NCBI GenBank assembly: GCA_949295065.1
Contig: CASFJQ010000016.1
Span: forward strand, 1-51,365
Direction of reading: 5' to 3'
Source of the DNA: an uncultured Parabacteroides sp.
GTDB taxonomy: Bacteria; Bacteroidota; Bacteroidia; Bacteroidales; Tannerellaceae
DNA: 51,365 bases
The notes beneath the pieces were generated by a model that searched no databases, had not been told where the DNA came from, and saw only the letters and a list, made by a program, of their open reading frames with translations. Numbering within the stretch: position 1 is the first letter of the stretch; every line of letters begins with the position of its first letter. Below, piece by piece: positions 1 to 9,911 of this stretch. The translations under genes and the position numbers were made by a program.

Positions 1-1055
<1,055 letters not shown>

Positions 1056-1064
1056 TTAACACTG

Positions 1065-1099
1065 CAAAGTTAATTATCTTTTTTATGACGACAATCAAA
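1065..1099 (-). promoter_or_regulatory. Candidate gapA promoter (Bacteroidetes type)
   Basis: On the minus strand TAACTTTG (1072-1065) fits the TAnnTTTG -7 box. ATTG lies 19 bases upstream at 1095-1092, and a perfect TTTG at 1099-1096 gives a 23-base spacer. The implied leader is about 85-90 bases. Inferred from motif only. Confidence 0.5.
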
Positions 1100-1142
1100 T
1101 TCGATAAAAAAGTGAGGCCTTAAGTCTAATTAAATGTTAAAT

Positions 1143-1171
1143 ATCACTTTTTCTTTCTCTGAAAAAGTGAT
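1143..1171 (-). terminator. Hairpin spanning the stop codon of the 139-codon gene
   Basis: Arms ATCACTTTTT (1143-1152) and AAAAAGTGAT (1162-1171) pair perfectly over 10 bases with a 9-base loop. The stop codon of the gene ending at 1144 lies inside the structure. The minus-strand tail is only moderately U-rich, so termination is plausible but not certain. Confidence 0.45.
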
Positions 1172-1530
1172 GTAATCATTTTCTTAGTTTTACGAATGCC
1201 CCAATTTATAATTATAGGTTGGGCTATTTCCCAAGCTACGGGAAGAAGGCTTTTGGCTATTGACAGATAATCGTTTAAATTTAGTGAAACTGATTGTCCG
1301 GCAATTTTAGATTCTTTCTGAGTTATTTCTTTTGTGTCTTTTGCCTTATTCTTGTTTTTGCTTGTTGGGAATAGCAAATTTGAGAAACCTGAAATCAAAA
1401 GGCTTCCGGCGTTTTCCTGAAAATAAGACAATGTATTATTCAGTTTTTGCTCTTGAACCCTGCATTCTTCCTGCAGTCGAATCTTATCAGCCAATAATCT
1501 CTCCAGAGGTGTTTGTTGTCTGTTGTTCAT
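1144..1530 (-). CDS. Hypothetical protein with N-terminal coil and C-terminal hydrophobic/basic segment
   Basis: About 128 residues from the chosen start MNNRQQTPLER; an earlier in-frame start would lengthen it by 11 residues and deepen the overlap with the upstream gene. Residues 5-40 are charged and helix-prone (ERLLADKIRLQEECRVQEQK). The middle is Lys-rich, and the C-terminal part has a hydrophobic stretch (SLLPVAWEIAQPIIINWG) followed by a basic tail ending QRKKK. It overlaps the end of the YqjE-like gene by 44 bases and shares its transcription unit with that gene and a YtxH gene, which suggests a membrane-associated role. I do not recognise a named family. Confidence 0.7.
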   Translation of the reverse strand: MNNRQQTPLERLLADKIRLQEECRVQEQKLNNTLSYFQENAGSLLISGFSNLLFPTSKNKNKAKDTKEITQKESKIAGQSVSLNLNDYLSIAKSLLPVAWEIAQPIIINWGIRKTKKMITSLFQRKKK

Positions 1531-1897
1531 TATCGGAATTGTTTTTCTTGTCATCATTAGCAATGAGAGCGGCGATGATTTCGTTTATAACACTATTTCG
1601 GATTTTGTCTCTTAATGCCAAAATTATAACTATTAATATAAGGTATAATCCTGCCACAATCCCAAAGCCGGCTCCAAACGAATCCAATATCTCACTTAGA
1701 TAGAATCCCAAAGCCAGGAAAATGAAAAGTACGGCAAAAAATGCCAGAAAAACAAGAATCAAACCATATGAGAGAACGCTGATGACTTTTCCCGTTCTCT
1801 CATATGCATTCAATTTGAATAGTTCTGTCCTGAGTTCAATATAATTGGTCAGGTCTTTCTTCAGTTCCTGGAAGATTTTGTCAGAATCATTCATCAT
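1487..1897 (-). CDS. YqjE / phage-holin-family-like membrane protein
   Basis: A 136-residue protein with an amphipathic N-terminus (KIFQELKKDLTNYIELRTEL), then two long hydrophobic segments at about residues 40-67 and 75-96, and an Asp/Asn-rich hydrophilic tail. This layout matches the YqjE / holin-superfamily III proteins that sit in the inner membrane beside YtxH- and ElaB-type proteins. It starts 6 bases after the YtxH gene and overlaps the next gene, so the three are probably translated from one mRNA. The molecular function of the family is unknown; the holin name does not imply lysis here. A start one codon later is equally possible. Confidence 0.75.
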   Translation of the reverse strand: MMNDSDKIFQELKKDLTNYIELRTELFKLNAYERTGKVISVLSYGLILVFLAFFAVLFIFLALGFYLSEILDSFGAGFGIVAGLYLILIVIILALRDKIRNSVINEIIAALIANDDKKNNSDNEQQTTNTSGEIIG

Positions 1898-1903
1898 TTG
1901 TTG

Positions 1904-2125
1904 TTATTCTGTAGCAGTTTCTTCTGCTTTAGCAACTATTTCTTGTTTGCTTTCTTTGTATTTGGCAATAGCTGAATTGAAACCTTCTTTTACTTTGCCC
2001 ACCATTCCGTTAAGCTCTTCAAGAATTTCTTCTTTTCTGTCAGTTGCCATCAAATATCCTACTGCGCTACCTACAGCAGCACCAATAACCAAGCCTAATA
2101 ATAATTTTGAATCTACATTTTTCAT
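1904..2125 (-). CDS. YtxH domain-containing protein
   Basis: A 73-residue protein with a glycine-rich N-terminal membrane helix (LLLGLVIGAAVGSAVGYLMA) followed by a charged helical tail (KEEILEELNGMVGKVKEGF), the standard YtxH arrangement. YtxH proteins are small, membrane-anchored and often induced by general stress; their biochemical role is not established. It is the first gene of a three-gene unit with the YqjE-like protein and a hypothetical protein. I saw no clear TAnnTTTG promoter in the 118 bases separating it from prmA. Confidence 0.82.
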   Translation of the reverse strand: MKNVDSKLLLGLVIGAAVGSAVGYLMATDRKEEILEELNGMVGKVKEGFNSAIAKYKESKQEIVAKAEETATE

Positions 2126-2243
2126 ATTACTTTTTCTTTTATATGATTAATAATACGCCTAAGTTAGACGATTTATTTCTTTTTGGTAAGTTTAAATGTA
2201 TAAAATGTGTTAAATTGTTCGTGATATTTAATTTACTCTGATA

Positions 2244-3089
2244 TTACTGTGCTTTTACGGCAACCCAATTGTCTTTTTCGGAATAAGAAACCAAATTCAA
2301 TCCGTTTTTATTGCATTCTTCCGAAATGGCAGGGATGTCTTCTGTGTAGAATCCACTCATGAATAATGTTCCTCCATCTTTCAGATGAGCTTTGTAAACG
2401 TGCATATCGTTCAGCAGAATGTTACGATTGATATTGGCGAATATGATATCAAATTTCCCGAATTCGTCAATTCTCTCAGCTCCGCCTAAAGCAGTCTGTA
2501 TTTCTTCTGTATTATTGAGTTTGATATTTTCGATAGCATTGTTATATGCCCATTCATCAATATCAATGGCTACAACTCGCGATGCTTTTTTCATTTTTGC
2601 CAAAATAGCAAGTACAGCTGTGCCGCAACCCATGTCCAAAAGTTCTTTTCCCTCAAGGTCGAGTTTCAGCATTTCGCTTATCATAAGGAAAGTAGTAGCA
2701 TGGTTTCCTGTGCCGAAAGCCATTTTCGGGTCTATGATGATATTATACTTATATCCAGGTTCATCCTCATGGAATGAAGCTCTGATTATGCAGTCTTTGT
2801 TTATTTTTATGGGCTTGAAATAATTCTTTTCCCATTCTTCGTTCCAGTCCTGGCTTTCAATGTATGAAGTAGTATAGTTGAATTCCACGCCGTCGATAGG
2901 GAAGGATGCAAGTACATCCTTGATAGCATCTTCATTATAAACTTTTTCAGAAATGTATGCCTGCAAACCGTTTTCGTTTTCTGTAAAACTTTCGAAACCT
3001 ATTTCGCCCAACGCGGCAGCAAGAATATCATTTATTATCGAAGTTTCTATTTCGGAATTGTAAGTGAAATTAAGCTCGTAATAGTTCAT
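2244..3089 (-). CDS. prmA: Ribosomal protein L11 methyltransferase
   Basis: SAM-dependent methylation of ribosomal protein L11. The 281 residues fit the family. The N-terminal 80 residues form the L11-recognition region, including the phrase SQDWNEEWEKNYFKPI typical of PrmA. The SAM-binding motif is LLDMGCGTAVLAILA, preceded by DPKMAFGTGNHATT, a PrmA signature, and followed by a catalytic-site loop FANINRN. The gene stands alone, with its own candidate -7 box 18 bases upstream and a gene-free repeat-rich stretch beyond. Confidence 0.95.
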   Translation of the reverse strand: MNYYELNFTYNSEIETSIINDILAAALGEIGFESFTENENGLQAYISEKVYNEDAIKDVLASFPIDGVEFNYTTSYIESQDWNEEWEKNYFKPIKINKDCIIRASFHEDEPGYKYNIIIDPKMAFGTGNHATTFLMISEMLKLDLEGKELLDMGCGTAVLAILAKMKKASRVVAIDIDEWAYNNAIENIKLNNTEEIQTALGGAERIDEFGKFDIIFANINRNILLNDMHVYKAHLKDGGTLFMSGFYTEDIPAISEECNKNGLNLVSYSEKDNWVAVKAQ

Positions 3090-3106
3090 AATATTTTAGT
3101 TTTTGG

Positions 3107-3114
3107 CAAATCTA
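3107..3114 (-). promoter_or_regulatory. Candidate -7 box for prmA
   Basis: TAGATTTG on the minus strand matches TAnnTTTG, 18 bases upstream of the ATG. No good -33 TTTG at the expected distance, so the call is weak. Confidence 0.3.
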
Positions 3115-3440
3115 CAAAAAAATATGATAACCATTAGGGAGGAAACAGATTTACATAATTCTTGTATTCGGATTTTGATGCTAATGATTCATATTTTTCA
3201 TAATATATGGAAAACTTTTTTCATATATTGTGAAAATAAATTTCCATATATTGTGAAAATTTTTTTTCATGCTGATGAAAAAAGTTTTTCAGGGCGAGAA
3301 AATTTTATGGAAATGCAATTTTGTGAATAACAGAGTGTTATAAAGTGGGAATTTTATAGCTGAAAAATCAGTCCGTTTAGGTATGGATTATTTTAGATTG
3401 TAAGAAATTCAATTTTCGAATACAGATATATGTGTAAACA
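3115..3440. other. Gene-free AT-rich stretch upstream of prmA with repeated dyads
   Basis: No convincing gene. The block 3193-3283 contains CATATATTGTGAAAAT twice in direct orientation (3222-3237 and 3245-3260, 23 bases apart), an inverted near-copy at 3193-3210, and a further palindrome TTTTTTCAT/ATGAAAAAA around 3261-3283. The short ORF through this stretch consists of these repeats and is not supported. Confidence 0.55.
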
Positions 3441-3442
3441 AA

Positions 3443-3477
3443 AAGGCATTACGGAAATATAAGTTCCGCAATGCCTT
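3443..3477 (-). terminator. Intrinsic terminator of the sugar isomerase-like gene
   Basis: AAGGCATT-A-CGGAA pairs with TTCCG-C-AATGCCTT around a 7-base loop, one mismatch. On the minus strand it is followed by TTTTTGTTT. It lies just downstream of the gene ending at 3501. Confidence 0.85.
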
Positions 3478-3500
3478 AAATGATTATTTCTTGAAACAGT

Positions 3501-4496
3501 TTATTTTACAAAAGGAGCATTCAGCAAATATTTTGCACTGGCTTCAACACCTTCGAACTGTGGGCGGTGTTTTCTTCTGTCGCTTTCCAATTCAACGAAA
3601 TAAGCCAAAACTCCGATTTCTCTTGCTTTAGTGAAGATTTTCTCGAAGTTCATCATACCTGAATCTCCAAGAATCCAACGGTCTTTGATGTGGAGCAATT
3701 TGATACGGTTTGAATAATCTTCCATCCATTCAATTGGGTCCTGTTGTCCCATCACAGTCCAATATACATCCAATTCAAACATTACTTTGTCCGGATCTGT
3801 ATTCTTCATGAACAATTCCTGGATGTAAGTACCTTTTGGAGGAGCCCAAGGATTAGGATTCTGTTCAGGTTTTTCTCCGGCTTTAAGAACGCGTTTGAAT
3901 TCATTGCTATGATTGTGATATCCCCATAGAATACCAGCTTTGTTTGTAATTTCTCCTGCTTTGTTGAATATTTCGCAAACACGTTTTGCGTCATCTTCGT
4001 TTTCAATCTTTGGCAAACTTGGCTGAACCATATATTTCACACCGATTTCAGCATGAATGTCTGTCGCTTTTTTCCAGAATTCCTCGAATTTTGAGATATT
4101 TTCCGGAGTATAATCGCGAAGTCTTGGAGTAAGGTGTGAACTTGTGATTCTTATTCCGGCGTCATCAGCCATTTTCTTATATTCTTTGCCAGAGAAGAAA
4201 ATCTGGTTTTCTTGAGAATAAGTACCAAATTTGCCTGAATTTTCCTCATAACCGAACAATTCAAGGTCTGTATAACCCATCTTAACCAATTTCTTCAATC
4301 CATTTGGCAGATCTTTCAGCAAGTCTTCACCTAATGAGTATGTCTGCAAACCAATTTGCTTTGCAGCTGTAGCATTGGCAGACGTTGTTGAATTAGTGTT
4401 TAACAGACTGTTTGATGAGGCAAAAGCGTTCTGGCTGGCCATTCCGCCTAAAGTCAGAAGGGAAATATTCTTCAAAAATGTTCTTCTGTTTGACAT
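3501..4496 (-). CDS. Tat-exported sugar phosphate isomerase/epimerase (AP-endonuclease-2-type TIM barrel)
   Basis: The start at MSNRRTFLKNISLLTLGG gives a twin-arginine signal (NRRTFLK) followed by a hydrophobic stretch and an Ala-rich cleavage region; the longer in-frame start would place extra residues before the Tat motif. The mature part fits the xylose-isomerase-like TIM barrel family: QIGLQTYSLG at strand 1, a GYHNHSNEF metal-binding segment, FELDVYWTVMGQQDP, and LLHIKDR with a late VELES. Proteins of this kind are usually sugar or inositol isomerases/epimerases; the substrate cannot be read. It is monocistronic, with its own terminator. Tat export implies a folded, metal-loaded protein in the periplasm. 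Confidence 0.85.
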   Translation of the reverse strand: MSNRRTFLKNISLLTLGGMASQNAFASSNSLLNTNSTTSANATAAKQIGLQTYSLGEDLLKDLPNGLKKLVKMGYTDLELFGYEENSGKFGTYSQENQIFFSGKEYKKMADDAGIRITSSHLTPRLRDYTPENISKFEEFWKKATDIHAEIGVKYMVQPSLPKIENEDDAKRVCEIFNKAGEITNKAGILWGYHNHSNEFKRVLKAGEKPEQNPNPWAPPKGTYIQELFMKNTDPDKVMFELDVYWTVMGQQDPIEWMEDYSNRIKLLHIKDRWILGDSGMMNFEKIFTKAREIGVLAYFVELESDRRKHRPQFEGVEASAKYLLNAPFVK

Positions 4497-4532
4497 AATT
4501 TTAAATTTAAAGTTCAACAATTTTTATACTCA

Positions 4533-4540
4533 CAAATATA
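4533..4540 (-). promoter_or_regulatory. Candidate -7 box for the isomerase-like gene
   Basis: TATATTTG on the minus strand, 37 bases upstream of the chosen ATG. The -33 box is not evident. Confidence 0.3.
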
Positions 4541-4617
4541 AAATAGATTTTCAGTAAAAACTACACTGACAATATTGAATTGTTCAATTCTTGATTTTAG
4601 TCAATTAAGCCTTAAGA

Positions 4618-5391
4618 TTAAGATTCCAGAGCGGATTTTATATTTTCCATTGCTTTATTGGCATCGCCGTATTCTTCCAAAAGCTTTACAAATTTGCTTC
4701 CTATGATTATACCATTGGCATATCCTGATGCCGCATCTTTAGTTGTCTTGTTGCTTATACCGAAGCCAATAAGTCTTGGATTGTCAAGTTTCATATTGTT
4801 TATGCGGGAAAAATATGAAATGATGTTTTCTCCGAAACTGTCTTGTGCTCCGGTTGTTGAAGCACTCGAAACCATATAGATGAAACTATCCGTATGGCTG
4901 TCTATTTCTCTTATTCTTTCTTCAGATGTTTCCGGCGTAATCAGCATTATGACTTTTATATCATAAAGGTCAGCAATATCTTTGTATTCTTTGATATAGT
5001 CGGAAAATGGCAAATCCGGAATTATAACTCCGTCAACACCAACACTGCAACAGCTTTTGCAGAATTCCTCAAATCCGTATTGCATTATCGGATTCAGATA
5101 ACCCATAAGAATTACCGGAATATCAATTGTTTGGCGCATATCTTTCAGCTGTGTGAACAACAAGCGCAATGACATTCCGTTTTTCAGAGCCTTTTGTGTT
5201 GCATGCTGGATTACCGGTCCGTCAGCCATAGGGTCAGAGAATGGAATACCAATTTCCACTATATTCACACCATTTCCTTGCAGAGCCTGCAATACATTCA
5301 TTGTTGAATCTTTTTCCGGAAAACCAGCCGGAAAATATATTGACATCACTTCTCTGTTTTTATCCTGGAATAATTTATTTATGCGGTTCAT
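4618..5391 (-). CDS. trpA: Tryptophan synthase alpha chain
   Basis: Retro-aldol cleavage of indole-3-glycerol phosphate to indole and glyceraldehyde-3-phosphate; works as an alpha2-beta2 complex with TrpB. The 257 residues fit the family. Motifs: VEIGIPFSDPMADGPVIQ with the catalytic Glu and Asp region, GVIIPDLPFSD, and the phosphate-binding GFGISN near the end. It is the last gene of the trp operon, 5 bases after trpF. No strong terminator is visible downstream. Confidence 0.97.
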   Translation of the reverse strand: MNRINKLFQDKNREVMSIYFPAGFPEKDSTMNVLQALQGNGVNIVEIGIPFSDPMADGPVIQHATQKALKNGMSLRLLFTQLKDMRQTIDIPVILMGYLNPIMQYGFEEFCKSCCSVGVDGVIIPDLPFSDYIKEYKDIADLYDIKVIMLITPETSEERIREIDSHTDSFIYMVSSASTTGAQDSFGENIISYFSRINNMKLDNPRLIGFGISNKTTKDAASGYANGIIIGSKFVKLLEEYGDANKAMENIKSALES

Positions 5392-5396
5392 GATTA

Positions 5397-6038
5397 TTAC
5401 TGTTTTATTGAGTTTATGAAATTCTTTATTTTATTTACATCTTTCAGCGCCGGAGATATTTCGAACCGGCTGTTTATGTCGATTCCGGCAAACATCCTAT
5501 GGCTGATTTGGTTTATCGCATCTTTATGGCAGGCATCAATTCCTCCGCTGATGATGAAAGGCGTATTGCCCTTATAATGATTCAGCAAATCCCAATCAAA
5601 AGATTTTCCCGAGCCGCCGAATTCATTGCATTTCGTATCGAACAGGAAAAAGTCCGCGCAATCATCGTATATTTCGGTTTTACCGAAATCATCTTCGCCT
5701 TCAATGGAAAATACTTTTATCACGGAATAACCTTCTTTCCTCAGAGCTTTGCATAAATCAGGACTTTCACTTCCATGCAATTGAATAATATCAAGGTTGT
5801 ATGCTTTTGCCATCGGAATAATTTGTCCGAATTCTTCATTCACAAATACACCTGCCTTTTTGCATTTGATATTTCTCAACAGCGCTTTCAGCTTTTCTTT
5901 TTCCCCATCTTTCTCAACGAATCGAGGCGAGGAAGGGAAGAAGATGAATCCCATTATGTCAATCGGAAGTCCGCTTATCTGGATGATATTTACGATATCA
6001 CGCATTCCGCAAACCTTAATGATTTTGTCAGAATTCAT
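5397..6038 (-). CDS. trpF: Phosphoribosylanthranilate isomerase
   Basis: Amadori rearrangement of phosphoribosyl-anthranilate in tryptophan synthesis. The 213 residues form a TIM barrel with KVCGMRD at strand 1 (general base Cys), FVNEEFGQI, IQLHGSE, and LFDTKCNEFGGSGKSFDW carrying the catalytic Asp and phosphate loop, then IISGGI and AGIDINSRFE. It overlaps trpC by four bases (ATGA-type), so translation is probably coupled. Confidence 0.96.
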   Translation of the reverse strand: MNSDKIIKVCGMRDIVNIIQISGLPIDIMGFIFFPSSPRFVEKDGEKEKLKALLRNIKCKKAGVFVNEEFGQIIPMAKAYNLDIIQLHGSESPDLCKALRKEGYSVIKVFSIEGEDDFGKTEIYDDCADFFLFDTKCNEFGGSGKSFDWDLLNHYKGNTPFIISGGIDACHKDAINQISHRMFAGIDINSRFEISPALKDVNKIKNFINSIKQ

Positions 6039-6871
6039 AATTGACAGGATTTTTCTATTTGTTCGATAAAATCTTGTAAAGCTTTTGCCGGACTGTCACA
6101 TTTCATAAATGCTTCTCCTATCAGAAAACCTTTGAATCCCTTTTCCCGAAGGCTCAAAACTGTTTCCGGTGTTGAAATACCACTTTCGGCAATAAGCAGT
6201 GGAGAAGAATGTTTTTCCGGATTGTCTTTGAGATACCGCTCAACTTCCTCGGACAACGACATGGAATTCTGTACGTCTGTATGGAATGTTCCGAGATTGC
6301 GGTTGTTTATTCCCAGCAAGTCAATGTCTTTACTCAGATATTGCAGCTCCGAAGCCTCGTGTATCTCCAGTAATGTTTCCATTCCAAGCTCTTTGGCTTT
6401 TGCTGCAAGAATTCTGCATTCTTCCGGCGACAAGGCTGCAGCAATAAGAAGAATTACATCTGCCCCGATAATCCGGCTTTCATATATCTGATATTCATCG
6501 ATTATGAAGTCTTTGCGCAAAAGAGGAATATTTGCCAATTCTCTTGCTTTTATGAAATCTGCAGTGTTTCCACCGAAGAATTTGCTGTCAGTGAGCACGG
6601 AGCAAACGCTGGCTCCGGAATTACAATATTCCGGAACAACTTCCTCTACTTTTGCATCCGGATGAATCCAGCCTTTCGACGGACTGCGACGTTTGAATTC
6701 TGCTATAATTCCGCTTCCTGACTCCGACAAAGCTTTCCTTGCCGAAATAGGTTTGTGGCTCGCACCTTTGCCAAATTCCTTTATTAATTCTTCTTTGCTG
6801 ATTGAGGCTTTACGCTCTTCAACTTCCTGTCTCTTATTGGCTATTATTTCTGCTAGAATATCCTGTTTCAT
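6035..6871 (-). CDS. trpC: Indole-3-glycerol phosphate synthase
   Basis: Ring closure of CdRP to indole-3-glycerol phosphate. The start chosen is MKQDILAEIIANKRQEVEERK, giving 278 residues: it sits 7 bases after the trpD stop and has AGAGAA just upstream. The longer frame would run well into trpD. Family motifs: IIAEFKRRSPSKGWI with the catalytic Lys, LLRKDFIIDEYQIYE, LEIHEASEL, GINNRNL, LLIAESGI and GFLIGEAFM. It is monofunctional here, with trpF a separate following gene. Confidence 0.96.
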   Translation of the reverse strand: MKQDILAEIIANKRQEVEERKASISKEELIKEFGKGASHKPISARKALSESGSGIIAEFKRRSPSKGWIHPDAKVEEVVPEYCNSGASVCSVLTDSKFFGGNTADFIKARELANIPLLRKDFIIDEYQIYESRIIGADVILLIAAALSPEECRILAAKAKELGMETLLEIHEASELQYLSKDIDLLGINNRNLGTFHTDVQNSMSLSEEVERYLKDNPEKHSSPLLIAESGISTPETVLSLREKGFKGFLIGEAFMKCDSPAKALQDFIEQIEKSCQL

Positions 6872-6878
6872 TTCTCTA

Positions 6879-7874
6879 TCAGCTGTTAAGTTGGACGAAT
6901 TTGTTGAATTTCTGCAATGCCGCTTTGCTGCGAAGAGAATGAGATGCTTCATTTATGCACTCTTCGATAGTCTTTTCCGGACAAATAACCTGTATTGCGA
7001 AAGCAGCGTTGGTAATAACACAGTTCATCTTTTCTTCGCTTGCCGTACATTGTAATACGGAATCGAATATTACCGATGCTTCTTCCACTGTTTCGCCTCC
7101 GCACAAATCACTTTCACTGTTTTGTTTGAAACCAAGCATCTGTGGTGTGTATATTTTCTCTTTTCCGGCAGTGGACACTTTGAATTCTCCTGTCAGAGAA
7201 ATTTCGTCATATCCGTCAAGGCTGTGAACTACGGCAAATTTTGTTCCGCTTTCCTGATATGTATAATTGTAAAGGCGCAACAACGGCAGATTATATACAC
7301 CGAGAAGCTGATATTTCGGTCTAGCCGGATTTACCAGCGGACCTAATATATTGAAGAAACTTCTCACTCCCAGCTGTTTTCTTACCGGAGCAACAGCTTT
7401 AAGTGCCGGGTTGAACAGCGGAGCATGCATGTAAGCAATTCCGCACGATTCCATCGACTGGCGTATTTTTGAAATATCATTGCTGAACTTTATTCCGTGC
7501 TGTTCCATAACATTGCTGGCGCCGCTCACCGATGTAGCTCCGTAGTTGCCATGTTTTACTACAGGATAACCTGCGCCGGCAACTACAAAACATGCAGCCG
7601 TACTGATGTTGAATGTATTCTTTCCGTCGCCTCCGGTTCCCACAATATCTATCGGCTCGAATTCGTCCAAATCCACCGGAATACACATTTCCAGCAAGGC
7701 ATTGCGGAAACCAATTATTTCTTCTACGGAAATTCCTCGCATAAGGAAAACTGTTATTAGGCTGGCAATCTGAGCATCGTTGTATACACCTTCAGCAATT
7801 TTGTGTAATATGCCTTGTGCCTCTTCCTTTTCCAAATATTGGTGTTCGAATAGTTTATATAATGTCTCTTTCAT
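6879..7874 (-). CDS. trpD: Anthranilate phosphoribosyltransferase
   Basis: Transfers phosphoribose from PRPP to anthranilate. The 331 residues fit the family. Motifs: DIVGTGGDGKNTFNIST (PRPP-pyrophosphate loop), VVKHGNYGATSVSGASNV (anthranilate site), RSFFNILGPLVNPARP and VHSLDGYDEIS. No glutaminase domain is fused; that function is carried by the separate upstream trpG, whose stop lies 5 bases before this start. Confidence 0.97.
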   Translation of the reverse strand: MKETLYKLFEHQYLEKEEAQGILHKIAEGVYNDAQIASLITVFLMRGISVEEIIGFRNALLEMCIPVDLDEFEPIDIVGTGGDGKNTFNISTAACFVVAGAGYPVVKHGNYGATSVSGASNVMEQHGIKFSNDISKIRQSMESCGIAYMHAPLFNPALKAVAPVRKQLGVRSFFNILGPLVNPARPKYQLLGVYNLPLLRLYNYTYQESGTKFAVVHSLDGYDEISLTGEFKVSTAGKEKIYTPQMLGFKQNSESDLCGGETVEEASVIFDSVLQCTASEEKMNCVITNAAFAIQVICPEKTIEECINEASHSLRSKAALQKFNKFVQLNS

Positions 7875-7879
7875 AGTGC

Positions 7880-8446
7880 TTACATTTTAATCCAGTTTTC
7901 TATCATTTTCTTTCCTTCGGGAGTCAGTATTGATTCCGGATGAAATTGAATGCCGCGTACATCATATTCTTTATGTCGCAACGCCATTATTTCACCGTCG
8001 GCTATTGTAGTTGCTGTTATTTCCAGACAGTCCGGAAAATCTTCTTTTGAAACTACCCATGAATGATATCTTCCTGCCATAAATCTTTTGCCTATGCCTT
8101 CAAACAATGCATCATCCTTACAAACTTCCACTTCCGAACTGATTCCGTGATGCACTTCCTTCAGATTTATCAGCTTCGCTCCAAATGCTTCGCCGATTGC
8201 CTGTTCGCCAAGGCATACACCAAGAATACTTTTGGTCGGTGAATATTTGCGGATAAGAGGAAGAAGTATTCCTGCTTCCGACGGGATTCCAGGTCCCGGA
8301 GAAAGAAGTATCTTGTCAAAGCGATCCACTTCTTCAAGAGATATTTTGTCGTTGCGGTGAACTTCCGTATCTGCTCCAAGTTCTTTCAGTATGTGAAGCA
8401 AATTATATGTGAAAGAGTCATAATTGTCGAATAATAAGATTTTCAT
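7880..8446 (-). CDS. trpG: Anthranilate synthase component II (glutamine amidotransferase)
   Basis: Glutaminase subunit that feeds ammonia to TrpE. The start MKILLFDNYDSFTYNLL is the family's standard N-terminus and gives 188 residues; the 12-residue longer frame is not needed. Class I amidotransferase triad: Cys in GVCLGEQAIGEAFG, His-Glu in FHPES near the C-terminus. The oxyanion loop LLSPGPGIPSEAG is intact. The residue after CLG is Glu where His is usual in TrpG/PabA (CLGHQ), a small departure. It may also serve p-aminobenzoate synthesis; no second amidotransferase is visible here. Confidence 0.95.
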   Translation of the reverse strand: MKILLFDNYDSFTYNLLHILKELGADTEVHRNDKISLEEVDRFDKILLSPGPGIPSEAGILLPLIRKYSPTKSILGVCLGEQAIGEAFGAKLINLKEVHHGISSEVEVCKDDALFEGIGKRFMAGRYHSWVVSKEDFPDCLEITATTIADGEIMALRHKEYDVRGIQFHPESILTPEGKKMIENWIKM

Positions 8447-8507
8447 ATTGTAGAAATTTTGTGTTTGTAATCTTTCCGTCATTATATCATATAGTGATGG
8501 CGGAATT

Positions 8508-9911
8508 TCAGTTAATAATGTTCTCTGCCAAAGATATCGCTTTTTTTAAAGCGCCAAGCTTGTTGTTTACTTCCTGCAATTCTCTTTCCGGATTGCTCTT
8601 TGCCACAATGCCAGCACCGGCCTGATAGAACAACGTGTTTCCGCGACTCACAAATGAACGTATTGTTATTGCCTGATTCAAATCACCGTTGAAACCGATG
8701 AAACCAATGCATCCGCCATAGGCTCCGCGGTTGTTTTTCTCAATTTCGCTTATGAGCTGCATCGCACGCACTTTTGGAGCTCCGCTCAGTGTTCCGGCAG
8801 GAAATGTGTCGATATATGTCTTTATTGAAGAACTGTCGTCTTTTACTTCACCGCAAACCCTTGAAACCAGATGTATGACATGGCTGTAGTATTGCACTTC
8901 CTTATAGAAGTTTACTGAAACATTCCGGCAATTCCTTGAAAGATCATTTCGTGCCAGGTCAACAAGCATCACGTGTTCGGCATTTTCTTTCGGGTCGTTA
9001 AGCAAAGCCTCTGTAAGTTTCTTGTCCTCGGCAGCATTGCCGGTTCTGAAAGCAGTTCCGGCAATCGGGTCGATACTTGCCGTTCCTTTTTCTATTTTAC
9101 AGTGAGTTTCCGGAGAAGAACCGAAAATGCGGAAACCACCGAAATCGAAATAGAAAAGATAAGGTGATGGATTTATGCTTCGCAATGCTCTATATACTTT
9201 GAAATCGTCGCCTCTGAACGGCTGGGCAAAACCACGGCTCAGCACTATCTGGAATACGTCGCCACGCAGACAGTGAGATATTCCGCGGCGAACCATTTCC
9301 TTGTATTCCTCGTCGCTCACCGGCGATGTTTCTTCTCCGTTGCGATAGAAATTGTATGAAGCATAATTTCTGTTGTTTATCATTGTTTCCAGACTTTGCA
9401 GATTTGACTTTTCTCCGTCTGAAAGCAATTCCACAAGTTTCAGCTCGTTCTTGAAATGGTCGAAAATTATGATATACTTATACATTATATATAGCATATC
9501 CGGAGCATCATTCTCGTGATGGTGAAATTCTTTTATATCAATCGGCTCAAAATATTTTACGGCATCAAATGCTGTGTAGCCGAATAAACCGTATTTATCT
9601 TTGTCTTCTCCTTCGATAAGGAATTTTCCAAGAAACTCATTTATGCCGCAAGCCACGTCATAATTTTCGTTTAATGTCTTTTCCTCTTTGTTTCCGTCCG
9701 GGAAAGTAAAAGAGCAGATATTGCTGTTAACGCTCACACGTGCCAACGGACACAGTGCGATATAAGAAAGACTGTTTGAATTACCGTGGAAATCCGAACT
9801 TTCCAGCAATGCTGATTCCGGATAAATGTCACGAACTTTCAGATAAATACTTACCGGAGTCTGTAAGTCTCCAAGCACTTGTTTGCTATTGGTATTGAAT
9901 TTGTATTTCAT
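8508..9911 (-). CDS. trpE: Anthranilate synthase component I
   Basis: Converts chorismate and ammonia to anthranilate, the committed step. The 467 residues include an N-terminal domain with ALLESSDF, matching the LLES element used for tryptophan feedback binding, and a C-terminal chorismate-binding domain with [46 protein letters not shown] and [11 protein letters not shown]. It overlaps the trpB stop by four bases and is followed 61 bases later by trpG. Enzyme-level feedback by Trp is inferred from the motif. Confidence 0.97.
   Translation of the reverse strand: MKYKFNTNSKQVLGDLQTPVSIYLKVRDIYPESALLESSDFHGNSNSLSYIALCPLARVSVNSNICSFTFPDGNKEEKTLNENYDVACGINEFLGKFLIEGEDKDKYGLFGYTAFDAVKYFEPIDIKEFHHHENDAPDMLYIMYKYIIIFDHFKNELKLVELLSDGEKSNLQSLETMINNRNYASYNFYRNGEETSPVSDEEYKEMVRRGISHCLRGDVFQIVLSRGFAQPFRGDDFKVYRALRSINPSPYLFYFDFGGFRIFGSSPETHCKIEKGTASIDPIAGTAFRTGNAAEDKKLTEALLNDPKENAEHVMLVDLARNDLSRNCRNVSVNFYKEVQYYSHVIHLVSRVCGEVKDDSSSIKTYIDTFPAGTLSGAPKVRAMQLISEIEKNNRGAYGGCIGFIGFNGDLNQAITIRSFVSRGNTLFYQAGAGIVAKSNPERELQEVNNKLGALKKAISLAENIIN

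Noticed and set aside
1487-1897. A prophage holin/lysis cassette
   Set aside because: The holin-like family name reflects membrane topology only; the neighbours are a YtxH protein and housekeeping genes, and no phage genes are present.
3103-3330. A 75-codon plus-strand frame upstream of prmA
   Set aside because: It is made of the repeated TTTTCATATATTGTG-type words and runs through the candidate prmA promoter; no RBS-like or protein family signal.
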